From Clostridiales bacterium (GTDB taxonomy: Bacteria; Bacillota; Clostridia; Christensenellales; QALW01): a stretch of DNA of 64,000 nt. The stretch covers positions 17,766 through 81,765 of the forward strand of contig SVIH01000008.1 in assembly GCA_015069575.1 (NCBI GenBank), read 5' to 3'. Positions 1 through 9,393 of the stretch are shown here, piece after piece (within the stretch, counting starts at the first letter, position 1; every line of letters begins with the position of its first letter). The notes beneath the pieces are model-generated. The model worked only from the letters and a program-made list of their open reading frames with translations, ran no database searches and was not told the origin of the DNA. Both the position numbers and the translations under genes were made by a program.

Positions 1-1095
1 TAAATATAAAATGTCTTCCATTGTGTTAAAATAGCCAACGCTTATTCTTACAGCGCCTGTGCTTTCAGTTTTAAGGTATTTATGCAAAAGTGGGGCACAA
101 TGAAAACCGCCACGACAACAAATTCCGAATTTTTTATCTAAAATTTCAGCAACTTCATTTGAATGAATATTGTCAATATTAAAAGCAACAACACCACTTT
201 TTGATAAATGCGGTGAATATATTTTAACTGAGCTTATATGCTTTAAATTATCAATAAGATATTGTGTTAATTTTTTTTCATGATTTAATATATTTTCACT
301 GTTTCTTTTACAAAAAATAACGCCTTGTTCTAGTGCTGCAATATTTTGTACTGAAAGAGTTCCACTTTCAAGGTATTCAGGCATATCATTTGGTTGGTCA
401 AGGCTGAAAGTAGCAGTTCCTGTGCCACCAAATCTGAAAGGTCTGGGTAAAAATGAATCGTTTTTTATTCCTAAAATTCCGATTCCTTGTGGGCCATATA
501 ACCCTTTATGACCTGCACAGCAAATATAATCATAATCAAAATCAAGATTTTGTACTCCTACAGCCTGCGCACCATCAATAATCAAAAGTAGATTGTGCTT
601 TCTTTTGAATGAAGAAAATATATTCATGTTCTGTTTAATGCCTGTTACATTTGAAACATAGTTAACGATAATGGCTTTTGTATTTTTTTTAATACTTTTT
701 TCTAGGCTTTCCTCTGTAATTATACCATTTTCATCAGGCATAATTACTGTGTAATCTACACCTTTAATGTTTTTTAGATTTTCAAGAGGTCTTAAAACAG
801 AATTGTGTTCATATACTGTTGTTAAAATATGATCATCGGAATTAAACAAGCCATTTATAATCATATTCAGTGAATCAGTGCAACCAAATGTAAAAACAAC
901 ATTTTCAGGTTTATTAATATTTAAAAAATCGGCAATTGTATAGCGTGCTGTATAAATTATTTCTGCCGCTTTAATGGAAGCAATATGACTGCTTCTTCCT
1001 GCGTTTGCAGAATATTTTTTTAAAATTTCATCACTTTTTGTATAAACCTCAGGAGGTTTTAAAAGTGTTGTGGCAGCATTATCAAGATATATCAT
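1..1095 (-). CDS. Class V aminotransferase-fold protein (cysteine desulfurase family), 3' end outside window
   Basis: PLP-dependent enzyme of the cysteine desulfurase/selenocysteine lyase family, expected to mobilise sulfur or selenium from (seleno)cysteine. The frame is open from the ATG at 1095 to base 1 (365 codons), so the C-terminus is missing. The N-terminus reads MIYLDNAATTLLKPPEV. The PLP-lysine region is CCAGHKGLYGPQGIG and a candidate catalytic cysteine sits in GGFHCAPLLHKY near the end. This pattern fits the subgroup typified by Enterococcus EF2568 rather than housekeeping IscS. It diverges from a DUF3343 gene and a second, NifS-like desulfurase, which suggests sulfur or selenium trafficking. 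The family is clear; the substrate is inferred. Confidence 0.85.
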   Translation of the reverse strand, partial: MIYLDNAATTLLKPPEVYTKSDEILKKYSANAGRSSHIASIKAAEIIYTARYTIADFLNINKPENVVFTFGCTDSLNMIINGLFNSDDHILTTVYEHNSVLRPLENLKNIKGVDYTVIMPDENGIITEESLEKSIKKNTKAIIVNYVSNVTGIKQNMNIFSSFKRKHNLLLIIDGAQAVGVQNLDFDYDYICCAGHKGLYGPQGIGILGIKNDSFLPRPFRFGGTGTATFSLDQPNDMPEYLESGTLSVQNIAALEQGVIFCKRNSENILNHEKKLTQYLIDNLKHISSVKIYSPHLSKSGVVAFNIDNIHSNEVAEILDKKFGICCRGGFHCAPLLHKYLKTESTGAVRISVGYFNTMEDILYL

Positions 1096-1169
1096 AAAAT
1101 ACTCCGTTCACTTTTATTTACTGCACATAATATATTATATTAAATGCATCAGTTGGAGGTCACAATATT

Positions 1170-1433
1170 ATGAATGAATTTATCTTAATAGTTCTCCGTT
1201 CGCGAACACAGGTGTTTGGGTTTCAAAAATTAATTAAAAGTTCAGGGATAGAAAGTGAAATTGTTAATACTCCTAAAGAAATTTTTGTTGGGTGCGGATT
1301 ATCTATAAGAATTAATAACAAAGATTTTAACGAAGTAAAAAGATTATATCAGCAATACAGACCTCAAAGTTTTGTTGGGTTTTACAATGTGATATTTGAT
1401 GGATATAAAAATATAATTTTATCTGTGTTATGA
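1170..1433 (+). CDS. DUF3343 protein, putative Se/S carrier-like
   Basis: Small protein of 87 residues. It resembles DUF3343 proteins, which are described as putative selenium/sulfur carriers and often lie beside cysteine desulfurases. The central GCGLSIRI segment carries the single cysteine expected at the family's conserved position. A GGAG ribosome binding site (ttggaggtcac) lies about 10 nt before the ATG. It sits between two class V aminotransferase-fold genes, one divergent and one downstream on the same strand. Assignment rests on the short cysteine motif, size and neighbourhood; direct carrier activity is inference. Confidence 0.65.
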   Translation: MNEFILIVLRSRTQVFGFQKLIKSSGIESEIVNTPKEIFVGCGLSIRINNKDFNEVKRLYQQYRPQSFVGFYNVIFDGYKNIILSVL

Positions 1434-1462
1434 TTGACATTTAAAAAATATTATGATAGCAT
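1434..1462 (+). promoter_or_regulatory. Candidate sigma-A promoter for the NifS-like gene
   Basis: TTGACA at 1434-1439 and TAGCAT at 1457-1462 with a 17-nt spacer, 30 nt before the NifS-like ATG. The -35 is perfect and the -10 is weak. Confidence 0.45.
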
Positions 1463-1492
1463 TTAATTATAAAAAATATAAAGGATGTTTTT

Positions 1493-2620
1493 ATGATTTA
1501 TGCTGATTATGCTTCAACAACTCCTGTAGATAAAGAAGTTGTTGAACAAATGTATGCTTGTTTAAAAAATGATTTTGCAAACGCATCAAGCGTTCATTTG
1601 TTTGGTAGGGAAACTTCGTATTTAATAGAAAAAGCAAGAAAAGAAATTGCACAGATTCTTAATGCTGATAAAAATGAAATATATTTTACTTCCGGCGGAA
1701 CAGAAAGTGATAACTGGGCACTACAGGGTGTAATAGAAGCAACAGGTAAAAAACATATAATTACAACTTCGATAGAACATCACGCAATATTGAATTGTTG
1801 CAAATTTCTTGAAAAAAAGGGAATAAGGGTAACATATCTTTCTGTTGATAAATATGGAAAAATTGATATAGACGCTCTTAAAAACGCTATATGTGAAGAT
1901 ACTGCGATTATTTCGATTATTGCCGCTAATAATGAGATAGGAACTATTCAGGATATTGATGAAATTGGCAAAATTGCAAAAGAGAATAATATCATATTCC
2001 ATACAGATGCTGTTCAAGCCATCGGTAGTTTAAAAATTGATGTAAAAAAATCAAATATCTCACTTATGTCACTTTCTGCACATAAGTTTTATGGTCCTAA
2101 AGGCATTGGAATTTTGTATATAAAAAGTGGTACAAAAATTTCTAATATGTTTTATGGTGGTTCTCAAGAAAGAGATAGACGACCGGGAACATCTAATACG
2201 CCATTAATTGTAGGTATGTCTGTTGCCTTAAGAAAATTATATGAAAATTTTGATATTAATAATTGCATTTTAACAAAAAGAAGTGATACGGTAAAAGAAA
2301 TTATAAAAAATAATTTGCCGCAAGCAATATTTAATGGTCATCCTACTCAAAGGATAAACGGTAATATCAGTATCAGTTTTCCAAACATTCAATCAGATGC
2401 ATTAGTTGTTTTGCTTGATGCAATGGGTGTTGCTGTTTCTAATGGTGCAGCGTGTTCTGCAGGTTCTGTTAAAACATCACATGTAATAAAAGCCATAAAT
2501 AGTGATGCTGAAATGTTTGGCACAATAAGAATATCTTTAAGCCATTTAACAACTGAAGATGAAGCAATAAATATTGCCAATACAGTTGTTAATGCTGTAA
2601 AAAATTTATTAAATAAATAA
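1493..2620 (+). CDS. nifS: Cysteine desulfurase, NifS/IscS family
   Basis: PLP enzyme that takes sulfur from L-cysteine for Fe-S clusters and thiolated tRNA. At 375 residues it is near normal family length. The N-terminus MIYADYASTTPVD, the PLP-lysine segment SLSAHKFYGPKGIG (about 200) and the catalytic-cysteine loop GAACSAGSVKTSH (about 320) are all present. An RBS (aaggatg) precedes the ATG. No IscU or IscR gene is adjacent, so this is a solitary desulfurase near the DUF3343 gene. It could serve the SufBC-like pair at 27.1 kb or tRNA thiolation. The symbol is generic, since nifS and iscS paralogs cannot be separated here. Confidence 0.93.
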   Translation: MIYADYASTTPVDKEVVEQMYACLKNDFANASSVHLFGRETSYLIEKARKEIAQILNADKNEIYFTSGGTESDNWALQGVIEATGKKHIITTSIEHHAILNCCKFLEKKGIRVTYLSVDKYGKIDIDALKNAICEDTAIISIIAANNEIGTIQDIDEIGKIAKENNIIFHTDAVQAIGSLKIDVKKSNISLMSLSAHKFYGPKGIGILYIKSGTKISNMFYGGSQERDRRPGTSNTPLIVGMSVALRKLYENFDINNCILTKRSDTVKEIIKNNLPQAIFNGHPTQRINGNISISFPNIQSDALVVLLDAMGVAVSNGAACSAGSVKTSHVIKAINSDAEMFGTIRISLSHLTTEDEAINIANTVVNAVKNLLNK

Positions 2621-2622
2621 AA

Positions 2623-2655
2623 AGTACTGTTGGATTTTTCCAACAGTATTTTTTT
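2623..2655 (+). terminator. Intrinsic terminator after the NifS-like gene
   Basis: Nine-bp stem ACTGTTGGA/TCCAACAGT (2626-2634 and 2639-2647) followed by a run of T. Confidence 0.85.
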
Positions 2656-2721
2656 GTTTTTGGTGTTAAAAAATCAATTAATCGGCAATAATATTTCTAT
2701 AATAATTTAAAAGGTGGAAGT

Positions 2722-3174
2722 ATGGAAGCGTTAAGCAGTTATATCGGAATTGATGTGTATTGCCAGGGTAAAATTATAGGCAGAATAACTGATTTTTTAA
2801 TAAATATTACCCAAAAAGATATCGGAGGCATTACCTGTATCGGCAATTCAGGAATAATAAGAAACAAGTTCTACGTTGATAAATCAGGCATTAAGCATCT
2901 TGACAGAAACGGCGCAGTTATCGATAAAGATAAAATCAGATACAAACGATTTTTTTACGAAGAGTATGCGCAAAGTGGATTTGGTATATACAAAGATAAA
3001 GATTATTTTGCAGGCAGTGTTGGTGATATATATTTTGACCCTGTAAAATTGAAAATTGATAGTGTTAGTGTTAAAAAAGGGTTTATTGATGATATGATTT
3101 ATGGCAGGGATATTGTTGATATTAAGAATATTTCTATGACAGAAAAAGGTCTAATTATTATAAACAGAGAATAA
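2722..3174 (+). CDS. PRC-barrel domain protein
   Basis: Protein of 150 residues with two consecutive beta-rich segments of PRC-barrel type. The first is near residues 5-70 (GIDVYCQGKIIGRITDFLI). The second is near 95-150 (AGSVGDIYFDPVKLKIDSV, then GRDIVDI). Such proteins in spore-formers (YlmC/YmxH types) are small cytosolic proteins of poorly known role. RBS aaaggtgg precedes the ATG. It is followed 14 nt later by a 48-residue membrane protein and then an AI-2E-family permease, probably one transcript. Function cannot be given beyond the fold. Confidence 0.7.
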   Translation: MEALSSYIGIDVYCQGKIIGRITDFLINITQKDIGGITCIGNSGIIRNKFYVDKSGIKHLDRNGAVIDKDKIRYKRFFYEEYAQSGFGIYKDKDYFAGSVGDIYFDPVKLKIDSVSVKKGFIDDMIYGRDIVDIKNISMTEKGLIIINRE

Positions 3175-3188
3175 AGGGAGGTGTTGTT

Positions 3189-3335
3189 ATGAAATTGGTT
3201 AGTACAGGAATTATGGTTGTAACAGGTGTAGCAGCAGGAATGGTTGCAGGTGCATATCTTTCTATGAGTAAACCTTGTGTTAGAAGAATTTACCGTTATG
3301 GCAAGCGTGCCGCTAAACAAATGTTTAATATGTAG
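3189..3335 (+). CDS. Small membrane-anchored protein, 48 aa
   Basis: Short gene with a strong RBS (aagggaggtg, 8 nt before the ATG). The product starts MKLVSTGIMVVTGVAAGMV, a glycine/alanine-rich transmembrane segment over about residues 5-24. The tail is basic and contains CVRRIYRYGKRAAKQ, so an N-out or reentrant single-span topology is likely. The position between the PRC-barrel gene and the permease, plus the ideal RBS, support real coding. No family was recognised; a distant likeness to YtxH-type small proteins is possible. Confidence 0.6.
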   Translation: MKLVSTGIMVVTGVAAGMVAGAYLSMSKPCVRRIYRYGKRAAKQMFNM

Positions 3336-3371
3336 TTTAGGGGGCTTAGCCCCTACATAAAAGGAGATATT

Positions 3372-4412
3372 ATGAATAAGAAAAAAATACTATATATTAT
3401 AATTTTATCATTACTTTTATTAATAATATTCTTTTTTGCACGCAAGGCAGTTTTGACGGTGCTGGGTTTGCTTATTGCTTGTACTATTTTATCGTATATT
3501 GTATTGCCTTTTATTAAAATATTAGAAAAAAGAGCGCCAAAAACATGGGCAACACTAATTGGTTTTTTACTATTAATTGTAATTTTAATTGCTTTTTTTG
3601 TTTTGCTTGTTCCTGTTTTTGTTCAGCAAATAAAAGATTTAATTGTTTTTTTACCGCAGTATGTTGAAATGGCAAAAAAATATATATCTTTTATCTTTTT
3701 AAAAGTGCCTTTTTTAAAAGAAATTTTTAATAATATAAAAATTGATGAAAGTATATCGCAAAAAGCGTTAAATTTAATAAATAATTTTTCACCTTCTACA
3801 TTAATAACTATTGCTTCCACGGCATTATTAGTGCCGGTTGTTATGTTTTATATGATTCGTGATAGAGAACAAATAAAAAAAATAGGTATGTTTTTATTGC
3901 CGGGTAAAATGCGTGTTCACTTGATGTTTACTTTTCGCGATATAAACCGTCAGTTAAGAGATTATGTGATGGGCGAATTTATTATAATTCTTATTGTCAG
4001 CGGTTTAATGTCAGTAACACTTGTTTTATTTGGGTATGAATATTGGTTGATTCTTGGACTAATTATGGGCATTTTTAATGTTATCCCATATGTTGGCCCA
4101 ATCTTTGGTAGTATACCTATTTTGTTAACTGCTGCAACACAGGGATGGAATAGGGTGATTCTGGCATTAATTTTAATAATTGTTGTGCAACAAATAGATA
4201 ATCTTATCATTCAGCCAAGAATAATTTCTGATAGTGTAAAAATTCATCCGGTGACAGTTTTGATATGCGTTCTTGCAGGAAGTGCTATTGGAAATTTTTT
4301 AGGAATGGTACTTGCAATACCTGTTTATATTATTTTAAGAATTCTTTTTATAGAATTTTATAAACATTTTAGTGAAAGAAAGCAGAAAATACCTGAATTT
4401 TATAAATTATAG
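3372..4412 (+). CDS. AI-2E family transporter (YtvI/PerM-like permease)
   Basis: Integral membrane protein of 346 residues with about eight hydrophobic segments: two N-terminal (5-25 and 30-48), one at 60-85, one near 145-160, and a dense C-terminal bundle at 205-330. The family signature GIFNVIPYVGPIFGSIP lies at about 235-255, followed by QQIDNLIIQPRII. Members include autoinducer-2 exporters and Na+/H+ antiporters, and YtvI of spore-formers; substrate is unknown here. RBS aaggagat precedes the ATG. It closes the run that starts at 2722. Confidence 0.88.
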   Translation: MNKKKILYIIILSLLLLIIFFFARKAVLTVLGLLIACTILSYIVLPFIKILEKRAPKTWATLIGFLLLIVILIAFFVLLVPVFVQQIKDLIVFLPQYVEMAKKYISFIFLKVPFLKEIFNNIKIDESISQKALNLINNFSPSTLITIASTALLVPVVMFYMIRDREQIKKIGMFLLPGKMRVHLMFTFRDINRQLRDYVMGEFIIILIVSGLMSVTLVLFGYEYWLILGLIMGIFNVIPYVGPIFGSIPILLTAATQGWNRVILALILIIVVQQIDNLIIQPRIISDSVKIHPVTVLICVLAGSAIGNFLGMVLAIPVYIILRILFIEFYKHFSERKQKIPEFYKL

Positions 4413-4414
4413 TC

Positions 4415-4443
4415 TTGAAAAATTTTCCAAAATATACTATAAT
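4415..4443 (+). promoter_or_regulatory. Sigma-A promoter for ireB-ruvX-DUF1292
   Basis: TTGAAA (4415-4420), 17 nt, TATAAT (4438-4443), 32 nt ahead of the ireB start codon. Confidence 0.65.
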
Positions 4444-4475
4444 ACAAATATAATATAAAAATGGAGGGCTATAAT

Positions 4476-4727
4476 ATGACAAATATTAACGATACAATGA
4501 AATATACCCGTTGCGAAGATAATACTCAAATTAAAGATATTTTAGTTCAGGTTTATTCTGCTTTGCAAGAAAAAGGATATGATCCTGTAAATCAAATCGT
4601 TGGATATATTCTTTCGGGCGATCCAACATATATTACAGGATATAATAATGCAAGAAACCTTATTCGCAGGGTTGAAAGAGACGAACTTCTTGAAGAATTA
4701 GTTAAAAACTATATTGAAAATTGCTGA
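4476..4727 (+). CDS. ireB: IreB family regulatory phosphoprotein (UPF0297)
   Basis: Product of 83 residues that matches the IreB/YrzL family: [16 protein letters not shown] at the N-terminus, then [19 protein letters not shown] and a central [17 protein letters not shown]. In Enterococcus IreB is phosphorylated by the Ser/Thr kinase IreK and dampens cephalosporin resistance; N-terminal threonines are present here. The start at 4476 is chosen because gggaggg (4463-4468) is an RBS 8 nt upstream. An earlier in-frame ATG at 4461 overlaps that RBS. The stop overlaps the ruvX start (TGATG), implying translational coupling. Confidence 0.93.
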   Translation: MTNINDTMKYTRCEDNTQIKDILVQVYSALQEKGYDPVNQIVGYILSGDPTYITGYNNARNLIRRVERDELLEELVKNYIENC

Positions 4728-5146
4728 TGGTTTATCTGGGGCTTGATATAGGTGACAAACGAATAGGTATTTCAGTAAGCACAAGCGGTATTTTTGCAAG
4801 CGGTGTTGAAACATATTATCGAACAAGTCTTAAAAATGATTGCCAGCATATTCTTGAACTTGTGAAAAAATATAATGTTGATATTATTGTTGCAGGATTA
4901 CCAAAGCATTTAAATGGCGATAATCATCAACAGGCTGAAAAAAACGAAGTTTTATGTAGCGCGTTAAGAGAACAAGGATGTAAGATTGATTATTTCGATG
5001 AAAGGCTTACTTCTGCTGCTGCCGAAAAGGCGATGCTTGAAGCAGATTTGTCACGCAAAAAACGTAAAGAAAATATTGATAAACTTGCTGCAGTTATAAT
5101 ATTGCAGGACTATTTGGATACTAAAGGCGGAGGATTTAAATTATGA
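4727..5146 (+). CDS. ruvX: Holliday junction resolvase RuvX (YqgF)
   Basis: RNase H-fold protein of 139 residues. The glycine-rich first strand VYLGLDIGDKRIGIS carries the catalytic Asp, VAGLPKHLNGD lies at about 60-70, and YFDERLTSAAAEKAML contains the conserved DERLT motif. In bacteria YqgF/RuvX acts in 16S rRNA 5' maturation and is proposed to resolve Holliday junctions. Start placed at 4727 (ATG overlapping the ireB stop); an in-frame TTG at 4721 is less likely. It lies in the conserved Firmicutes block ireB-ruvX-DUF1292. Confidence 0.93.
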   Translation: MVYLGLDIGDKRIGISVSTSGIFASGVETYYRTSLKNDCQHILELVKKYNVDIIVAGLPKHLNGDNHQQAEKNEVLCSALREQGCKIDYFDERLTSAAAEKAMLEADLSRKKRKENIDKLAAVIILQDYLDTKGGGFKL

Positions 5147-5412
5147 GTGAGCAAACAGAAAATATTGTGGTTACACTTATGGATGAAAATGATGAGAGCT
5201 TTGATGCAGAACTTTTAGACAGTATTATGTACGATGGACATATATATAACTTTTTTATTCCTGTTGAAGAAAAGGATAAAGAAGAACCCCTTGTTATTAT
5301 TTTGGAGTATAAAGAAGAAGGGGATGATATAATTCTTCTTCCTGTTGAAAATGAAGTTCTTCTTGATGAGATATGGCAGGCATACGAAGAAGAATATATT
5401 GATGAAGAATAA
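5143..5412 (+). CDS. DUF1292 (YrzB-like) acidic protein
   Basis: Very acidic protein of 89 residues with the DUF1292 layout: an early VTLMDENDESFDAEL segment, a central HIYNFFIPVE strand, and a C-terminal VENEVLLDEIWQAYEEE helix. Family function is unknown. The gene is coupled to ruvX by a 4-nt ATGA overlap and is the third member of the ireB-ruvX cluster, the arrangement seen in many Firmicutes. Confidence 0.88.
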   Translation: MSEQTENIVVTLMDENDESFDAELLDSIMYDGHIYNFFIPVEEKDKEEPLVIILEYKEEGDDIILLPVENEVLLDEIWQAYEEEYIDEE

Positions 5413-5453
5413 TATAACATAATAAATTATTTAAAATAAAAAAAGGTTTTTTT

Positions 5454-5497
5454 AGTCTTTTGCAGAATTATTATATTTGAGCAAAAGACTTTTTTTG
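5454..5497 (+). terminator. Terminator after the DUF1292 gene
   Basis: Ten-bp stem AGTCTTTTGC/GCAAAAGACT (5454-5463 and 5481-5490) followed by seven T. Confidence 0.8.
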
Positions 5498-5511
5498 TTG
5501 AAAGGTGTTTT

Positions 5512-6510
5512 ATGAGAAAAGAAATTGAACTTTTTGAACAAAATAATCTCTCTCCGTTTGCACAAAAAGCGTGTGAAAGCAAAGGTAGGGATATTTATGA
5601 AGAAGAGTGTGATTTGCGAACAGCATTTCAAAGGGATAGGGACCGCATTATTTATTGCAAGTCATTCAGGCGCCTGAAACATAAAACACAGGTATTTCTT
5701 TCACCCGAAGGCGATCACTATCGCACAAGATTAACGCATACCCTGGAGGTAAGCCAGATAGCAAGAACAATTGCAAGAAGTTTAAGGCTTAATGAAGATC
5801 TTACCGAAGCCATAGCGATGGGGCATGACCTTGGTCATACACCTTTTGGTCATGCAGGTGAAAGGGTGTTGAACAGGCTTTCTTCAACAGGATTTGAACA
5901 TAATGTTCAAAGCAGGCGCGTTGTTGAACAACTTGAAAATGGGGAAGGTCTTAATCTTACATGGGAAGTTCGTGATGGAATTGAAAACCATACTAGCAGG
6001 TCAAAACCATCAACCCTTGAAGGCAAAATAGTTTCTTATGCCGATAGAATTGCTTATATAAACCATGATATTGACGATGCCTGCCGTGCAGGAATTATTA
6101 CTGAGGCTGATTTACCTTTCAGAACAAATATGATTCTTGGTACAGATAATTCCTCAAGAATTGATACTCTTGTAACTGATATTATCGTAAACAGTAAAGA
6201 TAAAAATGAGATAACAATGTCACCGCAGATATATGAAGTAATGAACGAATTAAGGGATTATATGTTCAGTAACATATATTGTTCAGAAAGCACAGCTAAA
6301 ACAGAAGAAATAAAGGCCGAGGGCGTTATAGAAAATCTATTTAATGCTTATATGAATGATGATAGTATTTTGCCTGATAGTGTAAAATTTGCTATAAAAC
6401 AGTATGGCAGAGAACAGGCGGTATGCGATTATATTGCCGGAATGTCCGATGGATATGCATTAAAGGAGTATGAACGATTGTTTGTTCCACGTTCATGGCA
6501 AAAGAATTAA
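5512..6510 (+). CDS. dgt: Deoxyguanosinetriphosphate triphosphohydrolase-like HD protein
   Basis: HD-superfamily dNTP triphosphohydrolase that splits dNTPs to nucleoside and triphosphate. The 332-residue length fits the short Firmicutes/Thermus type, not the roughly 500-residue E. coli Dgt. Metal-binding residues are visible: RTRLTHTLEVSQIAR (His 76), GHDLGHTPFGHAG (His105-Asp106) and later YADRIAYINHDIDD (Asp near 180). An aaaggtg RBS precedes the ATG. It is the first gene of a run continuing into dnaG 12 nt later, a common clostridial order that suggests coordination of dNTP pools with replication. Confidence 0.92.
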   Translation: MRKEIELFEQNNLSPFAQKACESKGRDIYEEECDLRTAFQRDRDRIIYCKSFRRLKHKTQVFLSPEGDHYRTRLTHTLEVSQIARTIARSLRLNEDLTEAIAMGHDLGHTPFGHAGERVLNRLSSTGFEHNVQSRRVVEQLENGEGLNLTWEVRDGIENHTSRSKPSTLEGKIVSYADRIAYINHDIDDACRAGIITEADLPFRTNMILGTDNSSRIDTLVTDIIVNSKDKNEITMSPQIYEVMNELRDYMFSNIYCSESTAKTEEIKAEGVIENLFNAYMNDDSILPDSVKFAIKQYGREQAVCDYIAGMSDGYALKEYERLFVPRSWQKN

Positions 6511-6522
6511 AAGGAGAAATGT

Positions 6523-8283
6523 ATGCCAAGAATACCTGAAAATTTTATTGATGCAGTAATCGATAAAGTGGATATTGTTGATGTAATTTCAGAATATGTT
6601 TCGCTACAGAAAAAAGGCAACAAATATGTTGGCTTGTGTCCATTTCATAATGAAAAAACAGCTTCATTCACTGTTGATGGTGATAAGCAACTTTTTTATT
6701 GCTTTGGCTGTCACGTTGGCGGTAATATTATTGGCTTTTTAGAAAAAAAAGAAAATCTTACATATTTTGAAACAATTGAAGAACTTGCTAAAAGGGCTAA
6801 TATGCCGATGCCTCAGTTGGAAAATAAAAATTATTCTTCAGGCTATTCCAATGAAACCAAGAAGAAGATATATGAAGCTAATAAAGAGGCGGCAAGATTT
6901 TATTTTAATACCTTGTTTGAACCTGAAGGTGCAGAGGGGCTTGAGTATTTTTTAAATCGCGGCTTAACAGAAAACATTATAAGAAGATTTGGTTTAGGAT
7001 ATGCACCTAACAGCCGTGATGCATTAGTTAAACATCTGATTAGTAAAGGATATGATGAAGAAACCATTGTGCTTGCAGGTTTAGCACAAAGGAATGATTA
7101 TGGCATAAGGGATAACTTCCGTACAAGAGTAATGTTTCCTATAATTGCGCCAGGCGGTGAAATTCTTGGGTTTGGCGGCAGGGTGCTTGATAAATCATTA
7201 CCTAAATATTTAAATACAGGGGATACGCCTGTTTTTAATAAGCGTAAAAATCTTTATGCACTTAATATTCTTAAAAAGAATAACAGGGGCAGGGCAATAA
7301 TAGGCGAAGGCTATATGGATGTTATTGCACTTAATATGGCTGGTTTTGATTATGGTGTTGCCTCACTTGGTACGGCTGTTACGCCTGAACAGGTGCGCTT
7401 GTTAAAAAGATATACCACTGAAATTTATATTTGTTATGATGGCGATAAAGCGGGTATAAGCGCTACACATAAAGTTATCGATCTTATGAAAGATGCAGAA
7501 TTAAAGCCAAAAATAATAGCGCTTCCATTAGGTGTTGATCCTGATGAATTTATTAATGAACACGGTGCACAGGCTTTTAGTGATAAAATTAAAACTGCGC
7601 GGACAAGCATTGAATATCTGATGGATGAAATTAAAGAACAATGCGATATGAATACTGAGGAAGGCAAAGCTCAATTTGCACAAAAAGCAACAGCTGTTGT
7701 TGAAAAATATGCCTTTGACAGTATTGAAACGGAAATGTATCTTCGCAGAATTAATCAGATAAGTGGGTTTTCTATTGATGCTCTTTACAGTTCATTTGAT
7801 AAAAAAAATGTCAAAAAAAATAATTATCAAAACGATGTAAATTACAGTTTTATAAATAAATTCGATGCAGTTACTGAAAGGGCATTGATTTCTGTTTTAA
7901 TTGAACATCCTGAACTTGTAAATAATATCAAAGATTCAATGAAGGATGAATACTTTACAAATCCATCGTACAATAAAATATATAAACATATCGTTCAAAA
8001 CGAGGTTAAAACAGAAATATCTGTTTTAATGCGCGAATTTGAAGGCGATGATGAATGTATAAATGCATTATCGGCTGTTGGAATTGAAAACACTGTCTTT
8101 GGTGATGCAAGAGCGTATCTTGAAGATTGTTTCTTAAAAATGGTAGTTGAATATAATAACAGAAAAAGAGAAGAATATTCAAGAAAACTTTCTGAACCAT
8201 ATTCAGCAGAAGAAAAGATTAGTTTTGCTGCTGAAATAGCAAAAATAGATATGGAAATTAAAAAATTACGCAGTAAATTTTAG
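6523..8283 (+). CDS. dnaG: DNA primase DnaG
   Basis: Makes RNA primers at the replication fork. At 586 residues it has the normal layout. The N-terminal CHC2 zinc finger is C39-x2-H42 with C60-x2-C63 ([10 protein letters not shown]). The central RNAP-like catalytic core has Toprim motifs [10 protein letters not shown] (about 260) and CYDGDKAG (about 305). The C-terminal region from about 440 should be the DnaB-helicase-interacting domain. RBS aaggagaa precedes the ATG. It lies between dgt and rpoD, the macromolecular synthesis operon arrangement. Confidence 0.97.
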   Translation: MPRIPENFIDAVIDKVDIVDVISEYVSLQKKGNKYVGLCPFHNEKTASFTVDGDKQLFYCFGCHVGGNIIGFLEKKENLTYFETIEELAKRANMPMPQLENKNYSSGYSNETKKKIYEANKEAARFYFNTLFEPEGAEGLEYFLNRGLTENIIRRFGLGYAPNSRDALVKHLISKGYDEETIVLAGLAQRNDYGIRDNFRTRVMFPIIAPGGEILGFGGRVLDKSLPKYLNTGDTPVFNKRKNLYALNILKKNNRGRAIIGEGYMDVIALNMAGFDYGVASLGTAVTPEQVRLLKRYTTEIYICYDGDKAGISATHKVIDLMKDAELKPKIIALPLGVDPDEFINEHGAQAFSDKIKTARTSIEYLMDEIKEQCDMNTEEGKAQFAQKATAVVEKYAFDSIETEMYLRRINQISGFSIDALYSSFDKKNVKKNNYQNDVNYSFINKFDAVTERALISVLIEHPELVNNIKDSMKDEYFTNPSYNKIYKHIVQNEVKTEISVLMREFEGDDECINALSAVGIENTVFGDARAYLEDCFLKMVVEYNNRKREEYSRKLSEPYSAEEKISFAAEIAKIDMEIKKLRSKF

Positions 8284-8294
8284 GAGGATATACG

Positions 8295-9392
8295 ATGAGC
8301 GAGAATGTAATTGATTTTAATGATCAACTTTTGGAAAAAATGGTTGAAATTAAAAAGAAAATTAAAGAAGGCACTGTTAAAAACTACCTTACATATACCG
8401 AAGTTATCGATATGCTTGACGGTGTTGAATATGATGTTGACCATATTGAAAAGATTTTTGATATGTTTGAGGGCATGGGTGTAAAAATAAAAAGTGATGC
8501 TGAATCAACGGATGACATTATGCCCGAAAGTGATTCTCATATGATTATCCTTAATGATAGTATTAGTGTGGATGATCCTGTAAGAATGTATCTTAAGGAA
8601 ATGGGAAAGGTGCCACTGCTTTCTGCTGATGAAGAAATTGAAATAGCAAGAAGGGTTGAAAATGGCGATGAAAAAGCAAGGGAAAAACTTGCAGAAGCAA
8701 ACCTTCGTCTTGTTGTAAGCATTGCAAAAAGATATGTTGGCAGAGGAATGCTTTTCCTTGATCTTATTCAGGAAGGTAATTTAGGCCTTATAAAAGCAGT
8801 TGAAAAATTTGATTATACTAAAGGATACAAATTTTCAACATATGCAACATGGTGGATTAGACAAGCTATTACCCGTGCTATTGCTGATCAGGCGCGTACC
8901 ATTCGTATTCCTGTTCATATGGTTGAAACTATTCATAAACTTTCAAGGGTAAAACGTCAACTAGTTCAATCTCTTGGCAGAGACCCGCAGGTTGAAGAAA
9001 TTGCAGAAGCAATGGAAGTTTCAGTAGAAAGGGTAAGGGAAATTATAAAGATAGCTCAGGACCCTGTTTCGCTTGAAACACCTATTGGTGAAGAAGAAGA
9101 CAGTCATTTAGGAGATTTTATACCTGATGATGATATCCCGCTTCCATCTGATGCTGCAGCAGCCACGCTTTTGAAAGAACAACTTATGCAGGTGTTAAGT
9201 ACTTTAACACCAAGGGAAGAAAAGGTTCTTCGTTTAAGATTTGGCATTGATGATGGGCGCCAACGCACATTAGAAGAAGTAGGTAAAGAATTTAATGTTA
9301 CAAGGGAAAGAATTCGTCAGATTGAAGCAAAAGCGTTAAGAAAACTTCGCCATCCAAGCAGAAGCAAAAAGTTAAAGGATTATCTTGAATAA
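8295..9392 (+). CDS. rpoD: Housekeeping sigma factor RpoD/SigA
   Basis: Primary sigma factor of 365 residues. A short region 1.1 (about 1-80) is followed by region 1.2 ([18 protein letters not shown]), region 2 with the -10 recognition helix ([19 protein letters not shown]), region 3 and region 4 ([20 protein letters not shown]) that contacts the -35. RBS taggagg lies 8 nt before the ATG. Co-transcription with dnaG is expected. It accounts for the many TTGACA/TATAAT promoters listed in this window. The gene ends just ahead of trmK. Confidence 0.98.
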   Translation: MSENVIDFNDQLLEKMVEIKKKIKEGTVKNYLTYTEVIDMLDGVEYDVDHIEKIFDMFEGMGVKIKSDAESTDDIMPESDSHMIILNDSISVDDPVRMYLKEMGKVPLLSADEEIEIARRVENGDEKAREKLAEANLRLVVSIAKRYVGRGMLFLDLIQEGNLGLIKAVEKFDYTKGYKFSTYATWWIRQAITRAIADQARTIRIPVHMVETIHKLSRVKRQLVQSLGRDPQVEEIAEAMEVSVERVREIIKIAQDPVSLETPIGEEEDSHLGDFIPDDDIPLPSDAAAATLLKEQLMQVLSTLTPREEKVLRLRFGIDDGRQRTLEEVGKEFNVTRERIRQIEAKALRKLRHPSRSKKLKDYLE

Positions 9393-9393
9393 T

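Noticed and set aside
3338..3355. Palindrome AGGGGGCTTAGCCCCT after the 48-residue gene
   Set aside because: It lacks a T run, so it is not a convincing terminator; a vaguely similar GGGG/CCCC run occurs inside sigK, but not enough to call a repeat family.
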